From: Massiliimalia massiliensis
GTDB lineage: Bacteria > Bacillota > Clostridia > Oscillospirales > Ruminococcaceae
NCBI RefSeq assembly: GCF_900155615.1
Contig: NZ_FUHT01000003.1
Location: 496,001 to 560,000 of the forward strand
Reading direction: 5' to 3'
DNA length: 64,000 nucleotides
Shown here: positions 8,433 through 18,041 of the stretch, piece by piece
Layout: every line of letters starts with the position of its first letter
Position numbering within the stretch: position 1 is the first letter of the stretch
Made by a program: the position numbers and the translations under genes
The notes under the pieces: generated by a model
Databases searched by the model: none
Told to the model about the DNA's origin: nothing
What the model saw: the letters and a program-made list of their open reading frames with translations, nothing else

Positions 8433-10169
8433 ATGCAACAGATTCCAAGGCCAGAATATCCCAGACCGCAGTTTGTACGCGGCGGTTGGGAAAACCTTAA
8501 CGGAGAATGGGAATTCTCTTTTGACCAGCCGGTATTTGACCGGAAAATTTTAGTACCGTTCTGCTATCAGAGCGAGCTGAGCGGTATTCACGATGAAACA
8601 GACCACCTGCATGTCTTTTACCGCAGGAAATTCACCGTTCCCGCAGGGGGAATGAAGGAAAAGCGCCTGATGATTCATTTTGGCGCGGTGGATTATGAAG
8701 CAAGGGTGTGGGTCAACGGAAAGCTTGCCGGTACGCATCAGGGCGGAAACCTTGCTTTTTCCTTTGATATCACAGAGCTGGTATCTGACGGGGAAAACAC
8801 AGTCACAGTGCAGGCGACCGATTCGCAGAGTCAGGCGCAGCCGCGCGGCAAACAATCCTGGAGAGGGGAGCATTTTGGATGCTGGTATACCCCGACCACA
8901 GGGATTTGGCAGACAGTTTGGCTGGAGTATCTGCCGGAAGCTTACATAAAGTATGCAAAGTTTACGCCGGATGTGGACAGACTGGAAGCCGGGGCGGAGG
9001 TCTATGTTTCTTCAGATACCCCGGCGACCGTATCGGCTGTAGCCACAATAGAGCGTAACGGCTCAGAGGTGGTTTTGGCGCGGGCGGAGCTTCTGTGCCG
9101 GCATGGTTACGGAAAAGGAAAGTTCTGTTTTGACGATGATGGCGTGAAAATGTGGGACGACCTGCTGTGGTCTCCGAAGAAACCAAATCTGATTCGCGTA
9201 AAGCTAACGCTCGAAGAATCGGGCGACCAGGCCGACACCTATTTTGGGATGAGGAAGATCAGCTATGCGGGAGGAAATATCCTGTTAAATAATGAGGTTC
9301 TCTATCAGCGCCTGATCCTCGACCAGGGTTACTGGAAAGAATCCCTGCTGACTCCGCCGTCTGATGAGGCCATCCGAAAGGATTTGGAGCTTACCCTGGC
9401 GATGGGCTTTAACGGTGCGCGCAAGCATCAGAAAATTGAAGACCCGCGCTATTATTACTGGGCAGACAAGATGGGCGTGCTGGTATGGGGCGAGATGCCT
9501 AGCACCTATGAATTCAGCAGTACGGCACAGCGGAATACCCTGTCCGAAATGACGGAATTTGTGGAAAGCCACTATAACCACCCGTCGATTATCACTTGGG
9601 TTCCGGTCAATGAGAGCTGGGGCGTGAGCCGGATTCTCAGCGAAACGCAGCAGCAAAATTTCGCTAAGGGACTGTATTATACCGTGAAATCCCTTGACCC
9701 CACCCGTCTGATCAGCATCAATGACGGCTGGGAGCAGCTAAGTGACGGGGACTTCTGTGCGATTCATGATTACAAGCTGTTCCCGGATAACCTGGATAAA
9801 TACGATGATATGGATAAACTCCTTTCCGGCGCAATGGAGCACCGCCAGGCTTATGCGGACGGTGACGGCTACCGGGCGGGACAGCCGGTGCTGATGACCG
9901 AATACGGCGGAATTGCCTTTGACTTTTCTGTCAACCAGGAGGGCGAAGCCTTCTGGGGCTATTACGGCGCGGTAAAAAGCGAGAAGGAATTCCTTGATCG
10001 TTTGGTGCCGATAAACCGGATGCTGATGGAGTCCGGCAAATTCTGCGGATACTGCTACACCCAGCTCACCGACGTTATGCAGGAGGTTAACGGGCTGCTG
10101 ACGATGGATCGGGAACCAAAACTTCCGCTTGAGACGTTGTATAAGATTTTTACCGGAAGTCAGCTTTAA
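8433..10169 (+). CDS. Glycoside hydrolase family 2 protein (beta-galactosidase/beta-glucuronidase type)
   Basis: A 578-residue retaining beta-glycosidase with the GH2 order: a sugar-binding jelly roll (about 1-165, starting RPEYPRPQFVRGGWENLNGEW), an Ig-like domain (about 170-275) and a TIM barrel to the end. The acid/base Glu394 is in VPVNESWG and the nucleophile Glu490 in MTEYGG. There is no signal peptide, so it acts in the cytosol on imported oligosaccharides or glycosides. It is a single-gene unit with an AGGAGGAAG ribosome site. The precise sugar (galactose, glucuronate or another) cannot be called. It lacks the extra C-terminal domains of LacZ. Confidence 0.9.
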   Translation: MQQIPRPEYPRPQFVRGGWENLNGEWEFSFDQPVFDRKILVPFCYQSELSGIHDETDHLHVFYRRKFTVPAGGMKEKRLMIHFGAVDYEARVWVNGKLAGTHQGGNLAFSFDITELVSDGENTVTVQATDSQSQAQPRGKQSWRGEHFGCWYTPTTGIWQTVWLEYLPEAYIKYAKFTPDVDRLEAGAEVYVSSDTPATVSAVATIERNGSEVVLARAELLCRHGYGKGKFCFDDDGVKMWDDLLWSPKKPNLIRVKLTLEESGDQADTYFGMRKISYAGGNILLNNEVLYQRLILDQGYWKESLLTPPSDEAIRKDLELTLAMGFNGARKHQKIEDPRYYYWADKMGVLVWGEMPSTYEFSSTAQRNTLSEMTEFVESHYNHPSIITWVPVNESWGVSRILSETQQQNFAKGLYYTVKSLDPTRLISINDGWEQLSDGDFCAIHDYKLFPDNLDKYDDMDKLLSGAMEHRQAYADGDGYRAGQPVLMTEYGGIAFDFSVNQEGEAFWGYYGAVKSEKEFLDRLVPINRMLMESGKFCGYCYTQLTDVMQEVNGLLTMDREPKLPLETLYKIFTGSQL

Positions 10170-10274
10170 ATGGGGATACTCTGCACTGTTAAGCAGATTG
10201 ACTAGGTTTATGTTGGCATTTTCGGTCAATAGGGAAAATTTCCTTTGCAACAAAAGTTTTCAGTTGGGATTGGC

Positions 10275-10303
10275 TTGTCATTTACCCTTTGCCGCGATAT
10301 AAT
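10275..10303 (+). promoter_or_regulatory. Sigma-A promoter of the Lrp-type regulator gene
   Basis: TTGTCA (10275-10280), 17-bp spacer, TATAAT (10298-10303). An upstream ATG at 10289 lies between these hexamers and so cannot begin the protein, which supports the GTG at 10340. Confidence 0.85.
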
Positions 10304-10339
10304 AAACAAAGTGTAAAAAATCCGAAAGGAGCGGACAGC

Positions 10340-10795
10340 GTGGATAAAATTGACAAGGAGCTGCTTCGGTTGCTGACGGAAAATGCCAGAATGCCACTCA
10401 ACCAACTTGCGCAAAAGGTGTTTCTTTCCTCTCCGGCAGTTGCTTCCCGAATTGAAAAGCTGGAACGGGAGGGGATTATTCAGTCCTATACGACCAAGGT
10501 GGATTATCTGAAATTAGGATATCCGATCACGGCGTTTATTAATTTGGAAGTACAGCCGCAGCAGAAACAATCTTTTTATTCCTATATTGAGTCATGTCCT
10601 AATGTATTGGAATGTGATTGCGTTACCGGGCGGTATTCGATGCTGATTAAGGTGGCTTTTCCAAGTACGCAGGAGCTGGATTCCTTTATCGGCCAGCTTC
10701 AGACCTATGGGAATACAGAAACACAGATTGTTTTTTCTACTCCGGTAGAATCCCGTGGTATTCAGCTAATGCCGGCAGAAGGACTTCAGCATTAA
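10340..10795 (+). CDS. Lrp/AsnC family transcriptional regulator
   Basis: A 151-residue DNA-binding regulator. The N-terminal winged helix-turn-helix (MDKIDKELLRLLTENARMPL then LAQKVFLSSPAVASRIEKLE) and the C-terminal RAM/ligand-binding domain with VTGRYSMLIKV fit Lrp/AsnC proteins, which sense amino acids as octamers. The GTG start at 10340 has AAAGGAG eight bases upstream and lies about 35 bases after the promoter -10. It is alone in its transcript and faces proS across a shared terminator. Its regulon is not evident. Confidence 0.92.
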   Translation: MDKIDKELLRLLTENARMPLNQLAQKVFLSSPAVASRIEKLEREGIIQSYTTKVDYLKLGYPITAFINLEVQPQQKQSFYSYIESCPNVLECDCVTGRYSMLIKVAFPSTQELDSFIGQLQTYGNTETQIVFSTPVESRGIQLMPAEGLQH

Positions 10796-10847
10796 CATAG
10801 GCGGCCGGGAGAAAACGGCTGTAATGATTAGGCAGTAATCTAAATCA

Positions 10848-10885
10848 AAAAGCGGTGGAAGGCAAATTTGCTTTCCACCGCTTTT
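10848..10885. terminator. Bidirectional terminator between lrp-type gene and proS
   Basis: Sixteen-bp stem AAAAGCGGTGGAAGGC / GCTTTCCACCGCTTTT (10848-10863, 10870-10885) with one wobble pair, an AAATTT loop, and T-rich tails on both strands. Confidence 0.88.
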
Positions 10886-10893
10886 ATTGTTGA

Positions 10894-12348
10894 TTAATAT
10901 TGTTTTCCCCAGTAGACCTGATGCTTGGCCGGCTTTCCGCAGCAGACGCAGACATCGGAGAGATGTTCCTCTTCAAATGGGATGCACCGGGATTTTACTC
11001 CTCCGGTATCCTCCTTGATCTTATTTTCACATTCTACATCGCCGCACCACATTGCTTTAATAAAACCGGGCTTATTTGCGGCAATATCTAAGAATTCATC
11101 GTAATTGCGGGCAACATAGGTTTTCTCTTCCAGGTTTTTCAGTGCCTTTTCATACAACCCGTCATGGACTGCCTGTAGGAGCCGCGGGATTTCTTCCGTC
11201 AGGCTGTCAAGTGAGACAAAGGTTTTCTCACGGTTGTCGCGCCGAACCAGGACGCATTGATTCTGCTCGATATCCTTCGGCCCGATTTCAAGACGAAGCG
11301 GCACGCCTTTCATCTCATATTCACTGAATTTCCAGCCGGGTGAATTGTCGGAATCATCCAGCTTCACGCGGAAAACTTCGGAAAGCTTGGCGGCGATTTC
11401 TCTTGCCTTTTCCAACACCCCTTCTTTATGCATTGCAATCGGCACGATGACTACCTGAATCGGAGCAACCTTGGGCGGGAGTACCAGCCCGTTGTCATCT
11501 CCGTGTACCATGATAATAGCCCCAATCATTCGGGTAGAAACGCCCCAGGAGGTTTGATGGGGATATTGCAGGGTGTTATCACGTCCGGCAAATGTAATGC
11601 CGAAGCTTTTCGCAAAGCCGTCCCCAAAGTAGTGGGAGGTTCCGCCCTGAAGCGCAACGCCGTTATGCATCATCGGCTCAATCGTATAGGTTTCCCGTGC
11701 GCCGGCGAATTTTTCTTTCTCGGTTTTCCGTCCGGTTACCGCGGGGATTGCAAGCGTTTCTTTGTAAAAATCCGCATAGGTCTGAAGCTGCTGCATGGTT
11801 TCCTGTCTGGCTTCTTCCTCGGTTTCGTGCATGGTATGTCCTTCCTGCCACAAAAATTCAGAGGAACGCAGGAACGGACGGGTGGTTTTCTCCCAACGCA
11901 TGACAGAGCACCACTGGTTATACAGCTTTGGCAAATCGCGGTAGGAATTGATTATTTTCTGGTAATGCTCGCAGAACAGCACCTCTGAGGTCGGCCGGAT
12001 ACAGAGCCGTTCAGCCAGCTTTTCCTGGCCGCCCTGGGTGACCCAGGCAACCTCCGGAGCAAAGCCCTCTACATGGTCTTTTTCCTTCTGAAGAAGGCTT
12101 TCCGGAATCAGCAGCGGCATGTAAACATTTTCATGCCCTGTTTTTTTAAAGCGGGCGTCCAGATCCTTCTGGATATTTTCCCAGATCGCATATCCGTATG
12201 GCCGGATTACCATGCAGCCCTTTACGCCCGAATAGTCGGTTAGTTCAGCCTTTTTCACAACATCGGTATACCATTTAGCGAAATCCTCATCCATAGAGGT
12301 GATCGCTTCTACCATTTTTTTCTGTTTTGCCATCTTATTGTTCACCAT
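10894..12348 (-). CDS. proS: Prolyl-tRNA synthetase (editing-domain-free type)
   Basis: Class II synthetase that charges tRNA-Pro in the cytosol. The 484-residue length and the motifs [16 protein letters not shown] (motif 1/2 region), [27 protein letters not shown] (motif 2 loop) and a C-terminal zinc-binding-like part with [19 protein letters not shown] ending in tyrosine define the archaeal/eukaryotic-type ProRS used by many Clostridia. The INS editing domain of the E. coli enzyme is absent. The ATG at 12348 abuts the AAAGGGA site; another ATG at 12333 gives MAKQKKM, so the start is uncertain by five codons. Confidence 0.94.
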   Translation of the reverse strand: MVNNKMAKQKKMVEAITSMDEDFAKWYTDVVKKAELTDYSGVKGCMVIRPYGYAIWENIQKDLDARFKKTGHENVYMPLLIPESLLQKEKDHVEGFAPEVAWVTQGGQEKLAERLCIRPTSEVLFCEHYQKIINSYRDLPKLYNQWCSVMRWEKTTRPFLRSSEFLWQEGHTMHETEEEARQETMQQLQTYADFYKETLAIPAVTGRKTEKEKFAGARETYTIEPMMHNGVALQGGTSHYFGDGFAKSFGITFAGRDNTLQYPHQTSWGVSTRMIGAIIMVHGDDNGLVLPPKVAPIQVVIVPIAMHKEGVLEKAREIAAKLSEVFRVKLDDSDNSPGWKFSEYEMKGVPLRLEIGPKDIEQNQCVLVRRDNREKTFVSLDSLTEEIPRLLQAVHDGLYEKALKNLEEKTYVARNYDEFLDIAANKPGFIKAMWCGDVECENKIKEDTGGVKSRCIPFEEEHLSDVCVCCGKPAKHQVYWGKQY

Positions 12349-12557
12349 TCCCTTTTGGTTTTTCAGTCGTCATATATGTAAATTATTCTAACATTTATAG
12401 AAAGAAAAAGCAATATTCTTTTCGCAGAAAAGAATAAAAATAATTACATTTTGTATAAAAATAGAAGAAAAAACAATTAGTATGATAAAAATTGAAAAAT
12501 AAAGGAAGAAATAACAATTAAAAACAGTCGATTCATGCCTTATTTACATCATTTTCA

Positions 12558-12586
12558 TTGAATTTGCTGCCGCCAGGTGATATAAT
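12558..12586 (+). promoter_or_regulatory. Sigma-A promoter of the LCP gene
   Basis: TTGAAT (12558-12563), 17 bp, TATAAT (12581-12586), leaving a leader of about 100 bases. The rest of the gap 12349-12695 is A+T-rich, must contain the proS promoter on the other strand, and shows no gene. Confidence 0.8.
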
Positions 12587-12695
12587 ATAACATATCTGTT
12601 TGCATGTTACATAGTTTTTACATGATAAAATAAAATGATATAAGAGTATTTGTGATGAAAAAACGGATAATAAAAAGGTTAGGATGTGTTTGTGA

Positions 12696-13925
12696 ATGCA
12701 GGATCAAAATCGGCCGCAGTCCGGGAAAAAGCGTGTGGTACGCGGTTCTTCTGTAGTAGCAGAATACGATAGCAGAACTGGAAGAAGAACTTCCTCCAGC
12801 AGCAGTCGGGGGCGTACCGCCCCGTCCCGTTCCAGGGGCGGCCGGAAGTCCTCCGGCAGTTCAAGGAGCAAGCAGTATAACCGACGCAGAAAACAGAAAA
12901 TGAGCAAAGGGAAAAAGGCTCTGCTCATTACAGTAATTGTCCTCCTGGTTTTGGCGGGACTTTTGGTTTTCCTGTTCCAGTACTATTTCGGTGGATTAAG
13001 AATTAAACCGATTCTCGAGGGCGCTGATCTTGGAATCAACAGCGAAATCGAGCGGGATGACAGCGTAACCAATATTCTGCTTTGCGGGATGGATACCCGG
13101 AGCAAAACTCAGGTTAAGGGCCGGACAGACGCGCTGATGATGCTGACAATTGACAATAAGCACGACAAGATAAAAATAGTTTCCATTCCGCGCGATACGC
13201 TGGTAAATATCGACGGCTATGGGAAAGATAAAATCAACGCCGCCTATGCGTATGGCGGGCCGGAGCTGGCAATTAAGACCTTTAATCAGACCTTCCATAC
13301 AGATATTCAGGATTATGTTGCGGTTAACTTCTACCAGCTTGCCGAAATTATTGATGCGGCCGGCGGGGTGGATATTGAGGTCAGTGCTGCGGAGATGAAG
13401 CATCTGAACAAGCTGGTGGTTGAAATCACAGGAGATGAATCAAACCGCCTGGATACCAGCCTTGCGGGAACAAAGATCCATTTGAACGGGCCGCAGGCGG
13501 TTGCCTTTTCCAGAATTCGTTATGTCGGGACAGACGATGCCCGCACGGAACGTCAGAGGGAAGTGCTGAGCGAGCTGTTTAAAACTGCGATGAATATGGA
13601 ATTCTCCCAATATCCGGGCTTTGCCAGAGAGCTTCTGCCGATGTGTGAAACCTCTCTGGATTACGGCAAGATTATCAGTTTGGCCAGCATTATGACAGCG
13701 GAGGACTTAAAGCTGGAAATGCAGGCCTTCCCGAATGAGTATATTGATATTAGTCAGAGCGGGACAAACACAGTGATTAAGAATGGTGTCTGGTATTATG
13801 TTTACGATACGGAGCAGGCTGCAGATATGATCCATAAATTTGTTTATGATGATCTGACCTTCCAGCAGCAGTATGAACCGGATACTGATACCTCGTCTGA
13901 CCTGTCGTCCGATACCGCGGCGTAA
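12696..13925 (+). CDS. LytR-CpsA-Psr (LCP) family cell-wall glycopolymer ligase
   Basis: Membrane-anchored enzyme family that attaches teichoic acid or capsule-type polymers from lipid carriers to peptidoglycan. Residues 1-70 are cytosolic, very rich in Ser, Arg and Lys; a single membrane helix follows (about 74-98, ALLITVIVLLVLAGLLVFLF), then the extracellular LCP domain. LCP signatures are ILLCGMDTRSKTQVKGRTDA, IPRDTLVNI and the arginine-rich loop FSRIRYVGTDDARTERQREV. The 409-residue protein ends in an acidic/Ser/Thr tail (DTSSDLSSDTAA). Long basic N-terminal extensions are known in this family. A promoter lies at 12558-12586. Confidence 0.9.
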   Translation: MQDQNRPQSGKKRVVRGSSVVAEYDSRTGRRTSSSSSRGRTAPSRSRGGRKSSGSSRSKQYNRRRKQKMSKGKKALLITVIVLLVLAGLLVFLFQYYFGGLRIKPILEGADLGINSEIERDDSVTNILLCGMDTRSKTQVKGRTDALMMLTIDNKHDKIKIVSIPRDTLVNIDGYGKDKINAAYAYGGPELAIKTFNQTFHTDIQDYVAVNFYQLAEIIDAAGGVDIEVSAAEMKHLNKLVVEITGDESNRLDTSLAGTKIHLNGPQAVAFSRIRYVGTDDARTERQREVLSELFKTAMNMEFSQYPGFARELLPMCETSLDYGKIISLASIMTAEDLKLEMQAFPNEYIDISQSGTNTVIKNGVWYYVYDTEQAADMIHKFVYDDLTFQQQYEPDTDTSSDLSSDTAA

Positions 13926-14038
13926 TTCCTGCTTCTGTCCTGCCTGTACGACAGAATAACAATAATAGAAAGCTCTGTTTTTTGCAGCGAAATAAGGTTG
14001 TGAAGGACAGAGCTTCCATATAGGAAAGAGGGATTACC

Positions 14039-14971
14039 GTGAAATATTGTGGCGAGATGTGCCGGATTGATGCGCAGGAGGTTTCGGCGCTGATCAAAGA
14101 GGACCCCAATCATTTAATTGCGCTGTCCGAATGTGATTTTCATCAGAAAATCGAACAGGTTGCCCATCAGATTCTTCAGGAGGACCACAGGATCATCCTG
14201 CTGACAGGGCCGTCTTCTTCCGGGAAGACCACGACAGCGAAGCTGATTCAAAGAAGCCTTGCACAGCTTGGGAAGACGGTTCACCGGATTTCCCTTGATA
14301 ACTTCTATAAGCCTTATGATGAACTGCCGCGCTGGAACGATGGTTATGTCAACTACGAAAGCATCGATGGATTGGATGTCAATGAATTTAATGGCCTGGT
14401 CAAACAACTGAAAGAAACCGGCTATGCGGAGTTTCCGATTTTTGATTTTTCAATAGCCAAGCGTTCGGAAAAAACCTTTTCCGTTACTTTTGATGAATCC
14501 ACCTATATTATTTTTGAGGGGATCCATGCGCTGAACCCGCGCCTTGCCGGACAGTTTGATCCGAGCCGCATCTTCCGCATTTATGTCAGCGTTCACAGCG
14601 ACTTTGTGGACGGAGATGGACATATTCTGTTGAAGGCACGCTCCCTACGGCTGCTGAGAAGGATTCTGCGGGATCAGGTTCACCGTAACTCTGATCCGGT
14701 GAACACACTCAAGCTATGGGAATATGTGGTACGCGGGGAAGAGGACTATATTAAGCCGTTCCGGTGCTATGCTGACTACCATTTAAATTCTGCCCATGCC
14801 TATGAGCCGTTTGTCTATGCTGGCAGAGCGATGCGGGAATTAGGCGGTTTAGAGGATAAGGGACCTTATGAAGCGGTCATTGACCAGTTGCTGGCGGAAA
14901 TTTCGCAGTTTGCACCGGTAAACCCGGCTTTGATTCCGGAGGATAGCCTGCTTCGGGAATTTATATCATAG
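14039..14971 (+). CDS. Uridine kinase-like nucleoside kinase (short form)
   Basis: P-loop kinase of the uridine kinase/phosphoribulokinase superfamily. The Walker A motif GPSSSGKTT is at about residues 57-65, followed by SLDNFYKP and the IIFEGIHALNP strand, as in Udk-type enzymes that phosphorylate uridine/cytidine. Many Clostridial relatives are about 550 residues with an N-terminal TGS/threonyl-tRNA-synthetase-like part; this one is only 310 and has just a short N-terminal extension. The GTG start has an AAAGAGGGA site. A hairpin formed by AAAGCTCTG and CAGAGCTTCC sits in the gap after the LCP gene. The substrate is inferred. Confidence 0.82.
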   Translation: MKYCGEMCRIDAQEVSALIKEDPNHLIALSECDFHQKIEQVAHQILQEDHRIILLTGPSSSGKTTTAKLIQRSLAQLGKTVHRISLDNFYKPYDELPRWNDGYVNYESIDGLDVNEFNGLVKQLKETGYAEFPIFDFSIAKRSEKTFSVTFDESTYIIFEGIHALNPRLAGQFDPSRIFRIYVSVHSDFVDGDGHILLKARSLRLLRRILRDQVHRNSDPVNTLKLWEYVVRGEEDYIKPFRCYADYHLNSAHAYEPFVYAGRAMRELGGLEDKGPYEAVIDQLLAEISQFAPVNPALIPEDSLLREFIS

Positions 14972-14985
14972 AGAGGAAGAGCCCA

Positions 14986-16095
14986 ATGACACCAAATTAT
15001 GGATCATCACAGGGATTTGAAACATGGCAGCAGGTAGAAGAAAAGAAGCGTTTTTATTTTAAGAAGAACAGCAATCGAGTTGCGAAAACAATGCTGTTGT
15101 CTTTGCTCCTGCAGTTTGTACTGATGTTTTTGTTTGAGTTTGTTTATCTTTTTTTCCGCGCTTTTTCGGAGGCTATGCAGTATGTTGCGGCAACAGGAGA
15201 GACGAGTTTTCAAGCAATCTATCAGATTGTTTTGAATATGATGCTCACCGACCCGATTTTCTCCACGGGGCTTTATTATGTTCCGATTGCAGTGATTATG
15301 TTTTTCAGCAATATGATTCCTGTATGGTACTGCTCCAAAGGCAGCGGAATCCGGCTGAAGGGGTTGTTTCAGGGTGTGCGGCCAACCGCCGGGTTTGTCG
15401 GCTTAAGTATTGTTTTCCTTTTTGGATTAAATTTTGTCGGCGGAATTATTTACCAGCTAATTAATGCCGGCCTAGGTCTTGTTGGCTTTCGCGCGCCGGG
15501 CAGCAGCCTTTCCTTCCCAACAGATTCTGTATTGGGCGCGGTGTTTTATGTGCTGTTTTGCTGCGTTATCGCTCCGATTACAGAAGAATTGATGTTCCGC
15601 GGCGTTATTCTGCGGTCGTTGAGCCGATACAATCTCTTTTTTGCTTCTATGGTTACCTCTATTTTGTTTGGAATCATGCATGGCAATTTTGCTCAGATGT
15701 TCCCGGCCTTTTTAATGGGCTTAGTACTCTGCTATGTCACAGTAAAAACCGGATCAGTCAAGCTTGCAATTGGGCTGCATATTCTGAATAATGCTGTAAG
15801 TGTTTCACTGGAAGCACTGCAAAGCCTGTTCCCGGAAAATTCCGGAGTTTACATAGCGGTCAATATGGCTGGCGGTATGCTGATGATCGCATGCTTTATC
15901 GCAACAGTGATTCTGCTGATTGTGCTGAGGAAAAACATACATTTTACCAGCGATGACCCATTGAGCGCCCAGCGTGACAATATTATTACAGTGCCGAACT
16001 TGTATCAGAATTTCTTTTCCTCCGCTTTTATCATTGTTTTCATCGCGATCATGGCTGCGATGATGCTGTTTGGAATATTTACTTCTATCGCATAA
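14986..16095 (+). CDS. CPBP family intramembrane glutamic endopeptidase
   Basis: Polytopic membrane protease of the CAAX-protease/bacteriocin-processing (Abi) family. Of 369 residues, about eight are membrane helices. The hallmark EExxxR motif is at 200-205 (TEELMFRG) and the second conserved histidine is in FGIMHGN (His232). It starts 14 bases after the uridine-kinase-like gene and is probably cotranscribed, and a terminator follows. Such proteins act in protein maturation, bacteriocin immunity or membrane signalling; the substrate is not indicated by the context. Confidence 0.88.
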   Translation: MTPNYGSSQGFETWQQVEEKKRFYFKKNSNRVAKTMLLSLLLQFVLMFLFEFVYLFFRAFSEAMQYVAATGETSFQAIYQIVLNMMLTDPIFSTGLYYVPIAVIMFFSNMIPVWYCSKGSGIRLKGLFQGVRPTAGFVGLSIVFLFGLNFVGGIIYQLINAGLGLVGFRAPGSSLSFPTDSVLGAVFYVLFCCVIAPITEELMFRGVILRSLSRYNLFFASMVTSILFGIMHGNFAQMFPAFLMGLVLCYVTVKTGSVKLAIGLHILNNAVSVSLEALQSLFPENSGVYIAVNMAGGMLMIACFIATVILLIVLRKNIHFTSDDPLSAQRDNIITVPNLYQNFFSSAFIIVFIAIMAAMMLFGIFTSIA

Positions 16096-16112
16096 TGAAA
16101 AAGAAATGAAAG

Positions 16113-16145
16113 AAAAGACGGATTTTTTATTCCGTCTTTTCTTGA
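16113..16145 (+). terminator. Intrinsic terminator after the CPBP gene
   Basis: AAAAGACGGA (16113-16122) and TCCGTCTTTT (16131-16140) form a 10-bp stem; the T run overlaps the -35 box of the following tRNA promoter. Confidence 0.82.
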
Positions 16146-16170
16146 CAACCTGTCTGAATCGTTGTATAAT
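16142..16170 (+). promoter_or_regulatory. Consensus sigma-A promoter of tRNA-Glu
   Basis: Exact consensus: TTGACA (16142-16147), 17 bp, TATAAT (16165-16170). The tRNA begins 20 bases downstream. Confidence 0.92.
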
Positions 16171-16189
16171 AGATAAGTCGAAATAAGAT

Positions 16190-16264
16190 GCTCCGTTAGT
16201 GAAGTGGTTAACACGCAAGATTCTCATTCTTGAAGCACGGGTTCGACCCCCGTACGGAGTGCCA
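16190..16264 (+). tRNA. tRNA-Glu (anticodon CTC)
   Basis: A 75-base cloverleaf: acceptor GCTCCGT/ACGGAGT with a first-pair G-T wobble, anticodon stem CAAGA/TCTTG enclosing the loop TTCTCAT with anticodon CTC at 16223-16225, T arm ACGGG-TTCGACC-CCCGT, and an encoded CCA end. It reads GAG codons. It is a single gene with its own consensus promoter and a terminator starting at the CCA. Confidence 0.92.
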
Positions 16265-16312
16265 AAAAGCAGAAGGGACAGATACTCTTTGTATCTGTCC
16301 CTTCTGCTTTTT
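16264..16312. terminator. Bidirectional terminator between tRNA-Glu and the cupin gene
   Basis: A perfect 22-bp stem (16264-16285 with 16291-16312) around the loop TCTTT, with A/T tails on both sides, so it can stop the tRNA transcript and the minus-strand ROK-cupin operon. Confidence 0.93.
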
Positions 16313-16328
16313 GTTAAGAAAGATAGGC

Positions 16329-16796
16329 TTATTCGGTAACACCTTCTACAGTAAAGGGCAGGTCAAGACGCGGCGCTTCCATTTTTGGGGACACAACCAC
16401 GATCCCGACTGGTTCATTCCCTTCCGCTACTGCGACAAAATGCGCTTTTCCAGCAGAAATAATAATCTGTGTCCGGTTAGGAATCCGGACAATCTGGATG
16501 CTGTTGGGATCTACCGCGCCGTCCTTCACATCCGCAAAAAGCATGATCGCAGTTCCGGAGAAAAAATAGAACATTTCGGGATGAATATGCGATTCCACCT
16601 GTTGAAAGACAGGTGCATGGTGCCATGCTTCCAGAAAACCGCCGCTAATCTGTGAAGAGCCCATTTCAACGATCAGGGAACAGGGCGTCCACTCAAAATA
16701 GGTGTCGTGTCCGGTGTTCTGTGGCTGAAATAATTCCACCTCGACGCCCGGTATTTTTCCGGGTGCAATCTCTTCAATGAGTATTTTCCGATTCAT
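16329..16796 (-). CDS. Cupin-domain protein
   Basis: A 155-residue single-domain cupin beta barrel. The metal-site pattern is visible as a W-HHAP-x-x-x-x-x-x-x-HIHPEMFYF stretch (histidines near residues 70 and 78-80, then Glu) and the closing ISAGKAHFVAV strand. Cupins of this size serve as sugar isomerases, epimerases, dioxygenases or ligand-binding proteins; the reaction cannot be stated. It lies 15 bases downstream of the ROK gene and is surely cotranscribed with it, opposite a sugar ABC operon, so a role in that sugar's metabolism is likely. Confidence 0.75.
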   Translation of the reverse strand: MNRKILIEEIAPGKIPGVEVELFQPQNTGHDTYFEWTPCSLIVEMGSSQISGGFLEAWHHAPVFQQVESHIHPEMFYFFSGTAIMLFADVKDGAVDPNSIQIVRIPNRTQIIISAGKAHFVAVAEGNEPVGIVVVSPKMEAPRLDLPFTVEGVTE

Positions 16797-16811
16797 CGAA
16801 TCCCTCCTTTC

Positions 16812-18041
16812 TTATTCGGATAGTTGTATCTTTCCACCATGCTCCACTAGGTTTTTCAGAAGGAATGCAGCAGCTCCTATTGCGGCTGCATCGGAGCCTA
16901 GGTGGGAGGTCATAATGTTGACGGAATGCTCCCGGAAGGGCATGACATGCCGCTCTACTTCCTGGGTGAGGGGAAGCTGAAGCGCCTCCCCGGCACGGCT
17001 GACCCCGCCCTCCAGAATAATGAGCTGAGGGTCTAGGAAATTTACCGCGCTTGCAATCGCGATGCCTAAATATTTGATCGCCTGGTTCACAATATTATTG
17101 GCAAGTGCGTCCCCGGCCTGGGCGCATTCAAAGATTACTTTTGCATCGATTTTTTCCAGATCTCCGTTGACTACCAAGGAAATTGTAGAATGCGCACCGC
17201 TTTGAATGGCTGTGCGCGCCTGCTTTGACATGGCATTCGCAGAAGAGAGCGCTTCCAGACAGCCATAATTTCCACAATCACATTTCGGACCGTTTTTGTC
17301 CATCGTCATATGTCCGAATTCGCCGCTTAGTCCTCGCCGGCCGCTGTATACCTCATTGTCGATGACGATTGCGGCGCCGATCCCGTAGCCAAGGTTGATG
17401 CATAGAAAGTCATTGACGTCCTGTCCCAGTCCAAACCACAGCTCTCCCATTGCCATGGCGCGGGTGACGTTATCGACAAATACCGGCAGGCGGAAAGCGT
17501 CATAAAGCGGCTTTTTGATATCCTGCTGACGCCATCCAAAGTCTGGTGAGAACAAAACCTTGCCCTCAGCGGATGAAATCAATCCGGCTACTCCAACACC
17601 GATACCAAGGATATTTTCGGCTTCGGTCTCAGTCTGCTGACTCAAAATAGAGGCAACTGCCTCGATTACCTGCGTCATAATCACAGCGAAATCCCGGCTG
17701 GGATCAGTCGGAATGGTATGCTTGATTTTGATCTGAGCGGCAAGGTTAATGAGGAGCACCGATATATTGGTAGTTCCGATATCCACGCCGATAATATGTC
17801 TCGCATCGGCCACAAACTGGAGAAGCTGCGGCGGCTTGCCACCTGTAGATTCTCCCTTTCCGACCGTCTGGACCAGCCCGTTTGAGATAAACTCGTCGGT
17901 AATTTTCATGACGGTTGGGATGCTCAGGTCGGTCATCCGGGCTATTTCTGCTTTGTAGATCACATCATGCTCGCGAATCACATTAATAATATTTTTCTTA
18001 TTGATATTGTTAAGGATGCTCTTATCAATTTTTGTGGGCAT
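16812..18041 (-). CDS. ROK family transcriptional regulator (NagC/XylR type)
   Basis: A 409-residue sugar-responsive repressor. The N-terminal winged helix (about 15-62, IYKAEIARMTDLSIPTVMKI) is followed by an actin-fold ROK domain: DIGTTN at 87-92, the EFGHM metal histidine near 244 and the zinc motif CDCGNYGC at 254-261. Where ROK sugar kinases have NDAN with the catalytic Asp, this protein reads DNVTRA, so the catalytic residue is replaced by Val. It should bind sugar without phosphorylating it. It is divergent from the ABC transporter operon at 18491, its likely target. Ribosome site GGAGG. Confidence 0.9.
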   Translation of the reverse strand: MPTKIDKSILNNINKKNIINVIREHDVIYKAEIARMTDLSIPTVMKITDEFISNGLVQTVGKGESTGGKPPQLLQFVADARHIIGVDIGTTNISVLLINLAAQIKIKHTIPTDPSRDFAVIMTQVIEAVASILSQQTETEAENILGIGVGVAGLISSAEGKVLFSPDFGWRQQDIKKPLYDAFRLPVFVDNVTRAMAMGELWFGLGQDVNDFLCINLGYGIGAAIVIDNEVYSGRRGLSGEFGHMTMDKNGPKCDCGNYGCLEALSSANAMSKQARTAIQSGAHSTISLVVNGDLEKIDAKVIFECAQAGDALANNIVNQAIKYLGIAIASAVNFLDPQLIILEGGVSRAGEALQLPLTQEVERHVMPFREHSVNIMTSHLGSDAAAIGAAAFLLKNLVEHGGKIQLSE

